Of a DNA stretch of 12,238 bases, positions 5,678 to 12,238 are shown in pieces. Under the pieces are notes generated by a model. The model was not told the origin of the DNA and did not search any database. It saw only the letters and a list, made by a program, of their open reading frames with translations. The stretch's first letter is position 1, and each line of letters starts with the position of its first letter. The position numbers and the translations under genes were made by a program. This DNA is from Chloroflexota bacterium (GTDB lineage Bacteria > Chloroflexota > UBA5177 > JANWHV01), in contig JAICHN010000112.1 of NCBI GenBank assembly GCA_025924845.1, positions 1 through 12,238 on the forward strand, read 5' to 3'.

Positions 5678-6433
5678 GTGGCCGACCTGCTCACACCTGA
5701 CTGGGGATCCCCTCCTGCCGATTGGACGCTGCCCAGCGGCACGCTGCATTTGTGGCGGGTGAGTCTGGCCGATCCCGAGGGCCTGGTCGAGCGGTTCTAC
5801 GCGCTATTGAGTGACGATGAGCGTGCCTGTGCGGATCGTTTTCGCTTTGCCGACGACCGAAGGTGCTTCGTGATCTCCCATGGCGCGCTCCGGGTCATCC
5901 TTGGTTACTACACGGGACGCGATCCGACCCGTCTCCGCTTTGATCGGGGTCCCCACGGCAAACCGGCGCTCCGGAGTGGACATGGTCCGCACTTCAACCT
6001 CGCCCACTCGGGCGACCTGGCTTTGCTTGCCCTGTCGCCGGATCACGAGGTTGGGGTGGACGTGGAGCAGTGGAGAGCCGTTGCGGATTATGATTCGATC
6101 GCCGCCCGGTTCTTTAGCCCCGCCGAGCAAGACGTGCTGCGAGGTTTGCCGGCCTCGGCCCGAGCGCGGGCCTTTCTGATCGGCTGGACGCGAAAGGAAG
6201 CAGTGATGAAGGCACTGGGGCTGGGCGTTGCACAGTCTCCAGAATCGATCGAGGTATCATTGGAGGAAGGACGCGCCGTCGTCCTTCGTATCGCCGGTCG
6301 GCCGGCGGTCCAGTGGACCATGATCACCTTCGCACCCGCCCCCGGCTTTATTGGGGCTCTCGCCATTCAGGCCCCGTCGTCCGCGTTGTCCTTTTGGGAG
6401 TGGGCCGATGGGTTCAAGGGAGTTCTGACATGA
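5678..6433 (+). CDS. 4'-phosphopantetheinyl transferase (Sfp/HetI/Gsp type)
   Basis: This 251-residue enzyme would move the 4'-phosphopantetheine arm of coenzyme A onto a conserved serine of an acyl, aryl or peptidyl carrier protein, turning it to the active holo form. The length and two-lobed layout fit the Sfp type, not the ~120-residue AcpS type. Visible motifs are GPHGKPAL (91-98), HFNLAHSGD (105-113), the Mg-binding GVDVE (126-130, D128 and E130) and WTRKEAVMKALGLG (170-183) with K173, E174 and K178. The start is GTG 5678, with GGAGG at 5666-5670, 7 bases away. Its stop codon TGA (6431-6433) overlaps the ATG of the next gene (6430), so the two are translationally coupled. No carrier protein, polyketide, non-ribosomal peptide or fatty acid synthase gene is in the window, so its client is unknown. 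The family call is secure; whether it is the only PPTase of the cell cannot be told. Confidence 0.93.
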   Translation: MADLLTPDWGSPPADWTLPSGTLHLWRVSLADPEGLVERFYALLSDDERACADRFRFADDRRCFVISHGALRVILGYYTGRDPTRLRFDRGPHGKPALRSGHGPHFNLAHSGDLALLALSPDHEVGVDVEQWRAVADYDSIAARFFSPAEQDVLRGLPASARARAFLIGWTRKEAVMKALGLGVAQSPESIEVSLEEGRAVVLRIAGRPAVQWTMITFAPAPGFIGALAIQAPSSALSFWEWADGFKGVLT

Positions 6434-8526
6434 CGGGGAGTGCCGGCAGACCTTCGCTCGATAATCCTTACCGTACGCTCTTCCAGGAAGCGCGGCCTCG
6501 CGCCGGCCAATTCGACATTCACGCCGACCTGGCGGCTGCCTATCGGGTAGACGCGACGCTGCGTGGCCGCCTGACTGACTGGAAGGCAGGCGGCTACCGC
6601 GCCGGCTTGATGACCGGTCTCGCCTGGGGCCATTATGAGCAGTACCTTTCCGGCCAGTGGGATGGGCAGGATCATCAGGACGAAGCGCAGTGTATGGCGG
6701 GATCTGTTCCCCGGCTGCACGGTCCCGGCATCCCCTACATGGTTCCCACCGAGTCCTATGCCCGCTATATGGGCGACCTCCTTGGGTCGGCCATTGAGGC
6801 CGGAGCGGAGGCGATCTTCCTCGAGGAACCGGAGTTCTGGGCGGCGGCGCGCTATGGGCCGGCCTTCGAACGCGCCTGGATCGCCCGCTACGGCACCCCC
6901 TGCCTCAATCCGGCCGCCAATGCGCGGACCTGGAACATGGGCGGCGAACTGCAATATGCGCTCTATACGGAGTTGATCGCGTACCTAAGCCGGGAAGTGC
7001 AGGCCCGAAGCGCCGGTCGCGTCCCCTGTTACGTGGCTACGCACAGCCTGCTCAATTACGCCCACAATCGCATCGTGAGCCCGCTCTCGGCGCTGCGTCG
7101 GATTTCAGAGTGTGGAGGGGTCATTCTTCAGGTCTGGAGCCACACGGCTCGCTTTCGCGTGTGGTATGAAGGGGCACGGGGTGAGCAGCTCCTTGCCGTG
7201 GGCTATCTCGAATATGGTTCCGGTCTGGATCTGGTGCGAGGCAGCGATCGACGCTTGTGGTTCTTAGTGGATCCCGTTGAGGATAACGCTCAACACGAGT
7301 GGGAGTTTTACCGCTCCGGCTATGAGGCGACGGTGGCCGCCGCCCTGTTGCATCCCGAGGTGCGCGCCTATGAAGTGATGCCCTGGCCCTCCAGGGTATT
7401 TACCCGGCGCTTTCCGCGCATGCCCGGCCAGCCTGAAGGCAGTCTGATTCCTGCCTCCTATGCGGTGGAAGTTCTGGCGGTCACGAACGCCCTTAGCGAT
7501 ATGCCCAGCGAACCGTTGGCATGGGATTGTGGTACGGCGGGCCTTGGCGTATTGGTCGCGGACAGCCTGATGTTCCGACGTGCGGGACCGGACGTGGGCG
7601 ATCCCGATCTTTCCGCCTTCTACGGTCTAGCTCTTCCCCTGGTCAAGGCCGGAATGCCGGTTCGACCAACCGGCATGGAGGCGATGGCCGAGCTAGGGAT
7701 ACCGGAAGACCTCTGGGCGCTCCTGCTAAGTTACGACGGCATGGCGCCTCCCAATCCGGCCGCCCACGCCGTGCTTGCCGACTGGATACGAACAGGGCAT
7801 GCGCTGCTCTGCTTTGGGCGCGGTGTCGATGCCTATGCCACGGCGCCCGCGTGGTGGAACGGAGAGTCCGGGGGACTCGGCCCCTGGGCCGATCTGTTCC
7901 GCCGCTTGGGGCTGGATGAGGCGCCGACTGCCGGCATCCATCGGGTGGGGGCAGGGCTGGTGCTGGTCGAGGCGGACGGTCCGATCGCCCTGGCCCAGCG
8001 CCCCGACGGCGCTTCCCTTGTGCGTGAGCGGCTGCGCGACGCAGCGGCTCAACTTGGGCCGAGCGCTCCCGTGTACCGTGAAGTACCCTACCTTTTGTTG
8101 CGGCGTGGCCGTTATGTCATTGCCATCTCGCCGGGGACGGGAAGCGAACCGGCCCTCCACCTGAACGGTCGTTTCGTGGATCTGTTTGACGGGGATCTGT
8201 CGGTGCGGACCGCCCTCACGCTTCAACCCGGCTCACAGGCCGTTCTGGTTGACCTGGATCGGCTTGATCCGCCGGGGATTGGGGTAGTAGCCGCCTCGGC
8301 GCGTATTCGGAACGAGGAAATCGGTGCCGGCAGGCTGCGCTTCAATGCGGCCGGACCATCCGGCACCACGCTTACGGCGCGCATCGCGCTGCCCAGCGCT
8401 CCCCAGCGGGCGCTCACGAACGGCGCCTCGGTGGCTATCGCCTGGGACGCGGATTCGCGCACCGCCCTGTTGCGCCATCCCAACGCCCCGGAGGGGATTG
8501 CTATCGAAGTGGAGTGGGCAGGCTAG
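6430..8526 (+). CDS. Predicted TIM-barrel glycoside-hydrolase-like protein with GATase-like domain
   Basis: I take ATG 6430 as the start: it overlaps the PPTase stop (ATGA) and has AAGGGAG 7 bases upstream. An in-frame ATG at 6313 lies inside the PPTase gene and is unlikely. The product has 698 residues, no signal peptide and no membrane segment, so it is probably cytoplasmic. I do not recognise a named family. Residues ~25-345 alternate strands and helices with barrel-like acidic ends: AIFLEEPEFW (128-137; E132, E133, E135) and LWFLVDPVEDNAQHEWEFY (276-294; D281, E284, D285). Many Trp/Tyr residues, as in EVMPWPSRVF (315-324), suggest a carbohydrate pocket. Residues ~345-475 read like a GATase1-like module: LWALLLSYDGMAPP (428-441), then a helix and WIRTGHALLCFGRG (452-465). 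The rest (~550-698) is beta-rich. This order recalls GH42 beta-galactosidases: barrel, trimerisation domain, beta-sandwich. That comparison is by architecture only. An inactive homologue is possible. Confidence 0.75.
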   Translation: MTGSAGRPSLDNPYRTLFQEARPRAGQFDIHADLAAAYRVDATLRGRLTDWKAGGYRAGLMTGLAWGHYEQYLSGQWDGQDHQDEAQCMAGSVPRLHGPGIPYMVPTESYARYMGDLLGSAIEAGAEAIFLEEPEFWAAARYGPAFERAWIARYGTPCLNPAANARTWNMGGELQYALYTELIAYLSREVQARSAGRVPCYVATHSLLNYAHNRIVSPLSALRRISECGGVILQVWSHTARFRVWYEGARGEQLLAVGYLEYGSGLDLVRGSDRRLWFLVDPVEDNAQHEWEFYRSGYEATVAAALLHPEVRAYEVMPWPSRVFTRRFPRMPGQPEGSLIPASYAVEVLAVTNALSDMPSEPLAWDCGTAGLGVLVADSLMFRRAGPDVGDPDLSAFYGLALPLVKAGMPVRPTGMEAMAELGIPEDLWALLLSYDGMAPPNPAAHAVLADWIRTGHALLCFGRGVDAYATAPAWWNGESGGLGPWADLFRRLGLDEAPTAGIHRVGAGLVLVEADGPIALAQRPDGASLVRERLRDAAAQLGPSAPVYREVPYLLLRRGRYVIAISPGTGSEPALHLNGRFVDLFDGDLSVRTALTLQPGSQAVLVDLDRLDPPGIGVVAASARIRNEEIGAGRLRFNAAGPSGTTLTARIALPSAPQRALTNGASVAIAWDADSRTALLRHPNAPEGIAIEVEWAG

Positions 8527-8581
8527 TCGTCTGTTAACCGGCAATATATGCCCTTAACCGCGGAACCCGCGCCAAGCTCCC

Positions 8582-9340
8582 TTACGCTCGCGCGGCCAGA
8601 AATCCCAGGATTCGGGTCCAGGCATCGGCGGAGGCGTCGGCGAAATCGGTCCAGCGGCGGTCAAAGAAGCTGTGCGGCGCCCCGGGATAGATTACAATCT
8701 CATGGTCCACGCCCGTGCGGTCCAACGTCTGGTCAAGTTGTTCCACTTCGTTCGGGGGAATGCTCTGATCGGCGCCCCCGAAGAGGCCCAGTACGGGCAC
8801 GCGAATCGCTCCGGCCCGATCCAGGACGGTAGGATTGCCGCCTCTCGCCCGCGAAAGCCCGGCGTAGAAGCCGACCGCTCCCGCCAGGTCGTGACGCTCG
8901 TTGGCCGCGGCCAGCAGCGAGAGCGTGCCGCCCATGCAAAAGCCCACGGTCACGATAGGTGCGCCGCCGGCCTCGGCCCGACAAGCGGCGATTGCCGCGT
9001 TGATGTCCGCTTCGATCCCCGCCGCCCGCATTTGTTCCACGTGCGGCATAAACTCGAACGCATCGTCCCGTGGGGTGAGCCCGGCCGTACGGCCAAAGTA
9101 ATCAATCGCCAGGGCATTGTATCCGGCCTCCCCGAACAGTAGGGCGAGGTCTTTATAGAACTGGTGCAGCCCCCTTACATCCGGAAGAATGACCACCCTG
9201 GTGGCCTGAGGCGTCTCGGCTCGGGCCGCGAACGCGTTGAATTTGTTCCCGTCCGTCGCGGTCAGGATCAGATCCTCTCCTGTGGCGGCGCCGAAGCGCT
9301 CGGTCGGGAAGGGCGGGTGGGCGAAGCTGTCGTAGCACAC
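8582..9340 (-). CDS. Dienelactone hydrolase family alpha/beta-hydrolase
   Basis: This 252-residue protein is a DLH-type alpha/beta-hydrolase, with cysteine instead of serine as nucleophile. Members cleave dienelactones in chloroaromatic breakdown, but many act on other esters or lactones. The triad can be read as C135 in VGFCMGG (132-138), D191 in GGADQSIP (188-195) and H223 in PGAPHSFFD (219-227). The N-terminal MCYDSFAHPP is a common beginning of one bacterial DLH branch. ILPDVRGLHQFY (51-62) is the usual strand and oxyanion region, and AIDYFGRTAG (78-87) is also typical. The start is GTG at 9340, with AAGGAG 9 bases upstream on the minus strand. No aromatic-degradation genes surround it, so a catabolic pathway role is not supported. 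It may be a general housekeeping or detoxifying hydrolase. It is the last gene of the minus-strand group, 103 bases after the antiporter gene, and is convergent with the sugar-hydrolase-like gene. Confidence 0.9.
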   Translation of the reverse strand: MCYDSFAHPPFPTERFGAATGEDLILTATDGNKFNAFAARAETPQATRVVILPDVRGLHQFYKDLALLFGEAGYNALAIDYFGRTAGLTPRDDAFEFMPHVEQMRAAGIEADINAAIAACRAEAGGAPIVTVGFCMGGTLSLLAAANERHDLAGAVGFYAGLSRARGGNPTVLDRAGAIRVPVLGLFGGADQSIPPNEVEQLDQTLDRTGVDHEIVIYPGAPHSFFDRRWTDFADASADAWTRILGFLAARA

Positions 9341-9381
9341 GGGGACACGCTCCTTGGAAACTATTCAGGCACGTCAACCTT

Positions 9382-9387
9382 ATTCTA
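9382..9387 (-). promoter_or_regulatory. Candidate -10 element of the DLH gene
   Basis: On the minus strand TAGAAT (5 of 6 to TATAAT) lies about 42 bases before the GTG start, inside the most A/T-rich patch of this neighbourhood. No -35 element at 16-18 bases is convincing, so it is only a candidate. If real, the DLH gene can be expressed apart from the antiporter gene upstream. Confidence 0.28.
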
Positions 9388-9443
9388 ATGATATACCGAT
9401 ACCGTTCCGCGTGGGAGTGGACTCACTGCTGTTTCCTACTTGA

Positions 9444-11021
9444 TCAAAGCCGAGCCTCCTCCAGATCAAGGTTACGCTCTACCTGCCGAAGGCTCTCGTC
9501 GCTCAAACGACCCTGGTCGTGCAGGGATGTGACGGCCTGGCGCTGCACCGTGAGCAGCGTACGCTTGAATTGGTGATAGACTGCCAATGGATCAAGACTT
9601 CCCTGGGCGGTCGAGCCGGCATTCCGTATGGTTTCGGCATGGGCCGTGCCATGCTGAATACGCTTCTCATAGAAGCCGCGCAAGTGGGTGATCTGTTCGG
9701 GGGAAATGCCGTCCGGAATATCCTCATTATCGAGAAAGGTGAGCACGGCGCGATAGGCCGCCAGTTGCGCCGCCTGCTCCTCGCCGGCTACCCGGCTCGG
9801 ATCTATCACCCCTAGCACCTGGACAAGCGCGGGGAGACTCAGTCCCTGGATCACCAAGGTGACCAGGATCACACCGAAGGTGAGCAGGATGATCATGCCT
9901 CGTCCGCTGATCGCCAACGGGATTGCCAGTGCCGCCGCGAGTGAGATGCCGCCTCGCATCCCCGCCCACCCGAGGATCAGGGCTTCGCGCCAGGAGGTGA
10001 CCGCCACTTGGTACTTGCCGCGGACCAGCCGGGCGAGACCCAGTCCGGTGAGGAAGACCCAGGCCAGGCGGACCAGGATTACGGCAAGACTGACCACTGC
10101 GATGTCCGCTGCCAGGCGGGCGGACGTGTGCCCATGGAGTCCCTGCGCGACGCGTGGGAGCTGCAGGCCGACAAGGATGAAGAGGAGACCGTTCAACACA
10201 AAGACCAACATGCCCCAGACCGCGTAGGCCTGCAGGCGCGTATTGGCGGAGAAAGCTCTGGCTTCAGCCTGTCCCCCATAGACTCCCGCCGCCGCCGTTG
10301 CCAGGACGCCGGAAACGCCAAATGCCTGGGCTGGTAGGTAGGCGGCAAAGGCAGTCAGCACGGTGAGGGTAATTACGATCGCGGGATCCTCAATTTCCAT
10401 CCGGCGCACTACCTGCGTCGCGAGGAATCCGATCGCGATGCCGCCGGCAACGCCCAGAATGCCTGACTTGATCAAGGTGAGCGAGGCTTCGGTCGGCGAG
10501 AAAGTGCCGGAAAGCGCCGCGGCGACCGCGACGCCATAGGCGACGAGACCGGTGGCGTCGTTGAAGAGGCCCTCGCCCTCTATGACGGCGACGATGCGAT
10601 GGGGCATGGTCACGCGGGAGGCAATGGCCTGCGCCGCGACGGTATCGGTAGGTGAGACGACCGCTCCCAGGATAAAGGCGGACGACCAGGAGAGGCCGGG
10701 CACGGTCATGTGGGCGACGATGCCAACCACCACGGTCGTTACCAGCACGAGCACTACCGCGAGGATCAAGATCGACCGCAGGTTTTCCATGACGTCGTGG
10801 AGGGAGGTCGTCCAGCCCGCGGCATAAACTAGAGGAGGCAGGAAAAGCAGGAAGACAAGGTCGGGATCGAACTCTACCCGCGGCAGGCCGGGCACGACGG
10901 CAAGAACCAGGCCCCCGAGTATGAGAGCGATGGGGTAGGGTATGCTGAGCCGTCGCGCCGCCGATGCCAGCACCGCCACCGCGACGAGCAGGAGGAGGAC
11001 GATGCGAATCTCATCGTACAA
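9444..11021 (-). CDS. CPA1-family Na+/H+ antiporter
   Basis: This membrane protein would exchange cytoplasmic Na+ (or K+) for external protons, serving pH and salt homeostasis. The open frame runs further upstream, but the extra 76 residues are Arg-rich, lie over the GrpB gene and look like shadow sequence. I place the start at TTG 11021, giving 525 residues and the N-terminus MYDEIRIVLLLLVA, which begins directly with the first membrane helix as usual for CPA1. No clear ribosome binding site precedes TTG; the start overlaps the end of the GrpB gene by 11 bases, so coupling is likely. About 12 hydrophobic segments fill residues 5-405. Family motifs are ARRLSIPYPIALILGG (22-37), GAVVSPTDTVAA (119-130) with T125/D126, EGLFNDATGLV (150-160) with the N154-D155 ion-site pair, and GWAGMRGGISLAAAL (351-365) with Arg356. 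A hydrophilic C-terminal tail (about 406-525) is cytoplasmic and may regulate transport. Cation preference cannot be told. Confidence 0.9.
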   Translation of the reverse strand: MYDEIRIVLLLLVAVAVLASAARRLSIPYPIALILGGLVLAVVPGLPRVEFDPDLVFLLFLPPLVYAAGWTTSLHDVMENLRSILILAVVLVLVTTVVVGIVAHMTVPGLSWSSAFILGAVVSPTDTVAAQAIASRVTMPHRIVAVIEGEGLFNDATGLVAYGVAVAAALSGTFSPTEASLTLIKSGILGVAGGIAIGFLATQVVRRMEIEDPAIVITLTVLTAFAAYLPAQAFGVSGVLATAAAGVYGGQAEARAFSANTRLQAYAVWGMLVFVLNGLLFILVGLQLPRVAQGLHGHTSARLAADIAVVSLAVILVRLAWVFLTGLGLARLVRGKYQVAVTSWREALILGWAGMRGGISLAAALAIPLAISGRGMIILLTFGVILVTLVIQGLSLPALVQVLGVIDPSRVAGEEQAAQLAAYRAVLTFLDNEDIPDGISPEQITHLRGFYEKRIQHGTAHAETIRNAGSTAQGSLDPLAVYHQFKRTLLTVQRQAVTSLHDQGRLSDESLRQVERNLDLEEARL

Positions 11022-11604
11022 AGTGTTCGGTTTGCCAATCCGTGGCCGCCGCCCAGTCCTCGGCTGCCGCCCAGATAATGTCGCAGACCGGATCCTTGAC
11101 GTCGTAGTACAACTCCCAGTCGGTCTCGCCGTGCGCGGCCAGGGCTCGCTTGGTCCGCGCGTAGGCCGCCGCCGCAAGCGAATGTGCCCGTAGGTAGTCA
11201 CGGAACAGCAGAGCATACCGACCGTTGGCGCTCCCCGCTCGGCGCGCATGGATGTTTATGGAACGCCGGCCCGCGGGCGCGTTAAAGAACCACTTCTCCC
11301 AATGCCGATCGCCACCGGGCGGAGTCCCTGGTGGTTGATGATCGTACGTGATGCCTAGCTTGCGTGGATAGCCGCTCTCCTGGAAAACCGCCTCAAGCTC
11401 AGGCGTGAGGTCGCGCACCGTGACCTGCACGTCGATAATGTCCTTCGCCGGCAACCCAGGGACGGCCGTGGAGCCGATGTGATCGATGCGCAGTGCCAGG
11501 TTGCCCAAGGCTCCGTGAATCATAGCCGCCGCGATCGCGAACTCCTCGATCCATTCCGGCCGGTAGTCGATGATAATGATCCGTCTAGCCGCCTGCTGCT
11601 CCAA
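11011..11604 (-). CDS. GrpB family protein (nucleotidyltransferase-fold)
   Basis: GrpB/UPF0157 proteins adopt a nucleotidyltransferase-like fold, and their cellular role is largely undefined. The signature is clear: IIIIDYRPEW near the start, then RIDHIGSTAVPGLPAKD (key H-I-G-S-T-A-V-P-G-L, with D-I-I-D following), a middle HQPPGTPPGGDRHWEKWFF region, and the late RDYLRAHSLAAAAYARTKRALA helix. I prefer TTG 11604 (197 residues, MEQQAARRIIII), because AAGGAG lies 10 bases upstream. An in-frame TTG at 11631 would add nine residues but has no such site. The stop (TGA 11011-11013) lies inside the antiporter gene start, linking the two in one transcript. The CorA-family gene lies upstream on the same strand, with 85 bases between them. 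The family name recalls an early gene label and does not make it the GrpE-related chaperone system. Family call firm, function unknown. Confidence 0.88.
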   Translation of the reverse strand: MEQQAARRIIIIDYRPEWIEEFAIAAAMIHGALGNLALRIDHIGSTAVPGLPAKDIIDVQVTVRDLTPELEAVFQESGYPRKLGITYDHQPPGTPPGGDRHWEKWFFNAPAGRRSINIHARRAGSANGRYALLFRDYLRAHSLAAAAYARTKRALAAHGETDWELYYDVKDPVCDIIWAAAEDWAAATDWQTEHFVR

Positions 11605-11689
11605 ACCTCCTCGGCTCCTTTCCCAACCCAACGGCCCGGCATGCGAAGCGGTCCCCTCTGGTCCACGCGCCGATCACCGGTCGCCGGCT

Positions 11690-12238
11690 TTATAGCCAGT
11701 GGCGACGCCGGTAGTAGAACACCTGACCGACGCTGAGCAACACCATGAAGCCCAGCACATACCACCAGAGGTAGCCGTTGTCATGATCGACCTGGGGCAT
11801 GTCGCGAAAGTTCTGACCGAACAGGCCGGTGAGAAAGGTGATAGGCATGAAAATGGTGGCGAACAGAGTGAGGCGCTGGATCAGCTCATTTTGTCGATTG
11901 GCCACCATCGAAAGGTAGGCATCCATGGAACTGCTCATCAGATCGCGGTACGAATCCACTACCTCGAAGCTGCGCACGAGGTGGTCGTAGATATCCCGAA
12001 AATACACCACGTAGGCATGGTCGATGATGTCGTCCTCGCGCGCGATCAGGCGATTAAACAGTTCCAGTTGAGGACTGATCACTTTTCGCAAGGTGCTTAG
12101 CGAGTGCTTCAGGGTGAAGATATGGCCCAGCACATCGGACGTGGGGCCGCCCAGCACCTGCTCTTCCACCGATTCAATCGCGTCATCAATCGTATCCAGG
12201 ACGGGATAATAGGAGTCCACCAGGCGATCGACGACGCC
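11690..12238 (-). CDS. CorA-family divalent metal cation channel, C-terminal part
   Basis: The gene runs off the right edge. The last 182 residues are visible, beginning VVDRLVDSYYPVLD, so the GTG at 12220 is internal and not a start. CorA proteins form pentameric inner-membrane channels for Mg2+, or for Co2+ or Ni2+ in some members. The visible part has the long stalk helix of the cytoplasmic funnel (IDDAIESVEEQVLGG through ISPQLELFNRLIA to YRDLMSSSMDAYLSMVANRQNE), then TM1 (RLTLFATIFMPITFLTGLFG) and TM2 (YLWWYVLGFMVLLSVGQVFYY), and a basic end RRRHWL. The loop MPQVDHDNGY between them is typical. The signature G-M-N after TM1 reads G-Q-N (codons at 11810-11818). G and N, which are most critical, are kept. 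In the family the Met position varies (GIN in ZntB), so Mg2+ is likely but not certain. It heads the minus-strand group with GrpB and CPA1. Confidence 0.9.
   Translation of the reverse strand, partial: GVVDRLVDSYYPVLDTIDDAIESVEEQVLGGPTSDVLGHIFTLKHSLSTLRKVISPQLELFNRLIAREDDIIDHAYVVYFRDIYDHLVRSFEVVDSYRDLMSSSMDAYLSMVANRQNELIQRLTLFATIFMPITFLTGLFGQNFRDMPQVDHDNGYLWWYVLGFMVLLSVGQVFYYRRRHWL

Noticed and set aside
6313..6429. Upstream extension of the sugar-hydrolase-like protein to an earlier ATG
   Set aside because: It lies entirely within the PPTase gene, has no ribosome binding site and adds a segment with no domain. ATG 6430 has both a site and the ATGA overlap.
8559..8571. Small hairpin CGCGG-AAC-CCGCG between the convergent genes as a terminator
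   Set aside because: A 5-bp stem with no T-tract, too weak to call.
11022..11249. N-terminal extension of the antiporter by 76 residues
   Set aside because: The added residues are Arg-rich and lack hydrophobic segments. They lie over the GrpB gene, whose family motifs are unmistakable, and CPA1 proteins usually begin right at the first membrane helix.
1..12238. CRISPR arrays, transposases, phage genes, tRNA or rRNA genes, toxin-antitoxin pairs
   Set aside because: I looked for regularly spaced repeats, transposase or integrase motifs and RNA signatures on both strands and found none. The repeats present are inverted and local.

Overview
This is a chromosomal window of high G+C DNA from a bacterium. 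It is densely coding and uses GTG and TTG start codons alongside ATG. Nothing in it is diagnostic of a phylum. The FRDLKPxN form of the kinase catalytic loop, the short zinc-ribbon-like kinase N-terminus, the dispersed-looking palindromes between genes and the mix of UvrC, CPA1 antiporter and dienelactone hydrolase suggest a soil or thermophilic Gram-positive-like lineage such as Chloroflexota or a relative. That placement is inference and weak. I see no tRNA, rRNA, CRISPR array, transposase or phage gene.

Layout. (1) 1-798, plus strand: the tail of an unidentified gene, then a small VOC-fold protein, then a 300-base gap with a compound hairpin and a candidate promoter/operator. (2) 799-2262, plus strand: a membrane-anchored Ser/Thr protein kinase with a small propeller-like outer domain. 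(3) 2251-2350: three back-to-back hairpins at the convergent junction. (4) 2370-5331, minus strand: uvrC followed by an OmpR/PhoB-type response regulator without a histidine kinase beside it. (5) 5332-5677: a 346-base divergent intergenic region holding nested inverted repeats. (6) 5678-8526, plus strand: a 4'-phosphopantetheinyl transferase gene overlapping by 4 bases a 698-residue protein that looks like a cytoplasmic TIM-barrel glycoside-hydrolase relative with a GATase-like domain. (7) 8582-12238, minus strand, in transcription order: a CorA-family metal channel (5' end outside the window), a GrpB-family protein, a CPA1 Na+/H+ antiporter overlapping the GrpB gene, and a dienelactone hydrolase family protein.

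Functionally the window is a mosaic of short operons. Two transport genes (CorA and CPA1) share a strand with GrpB and may be co-transcribed. uvrC and the response regulator are co-directional, but the regulator has its own candidate extended -10 promoter. The least explained part is the PPTase plus sugar-hydrolase-like pair: the acyl or peptidyl carrier protein substrate of the PPTase is not in view, and the partner protein has no function I can name with confidence. The regulatory-looking palindromic region upstream of this pair is the best lead for follow-up.
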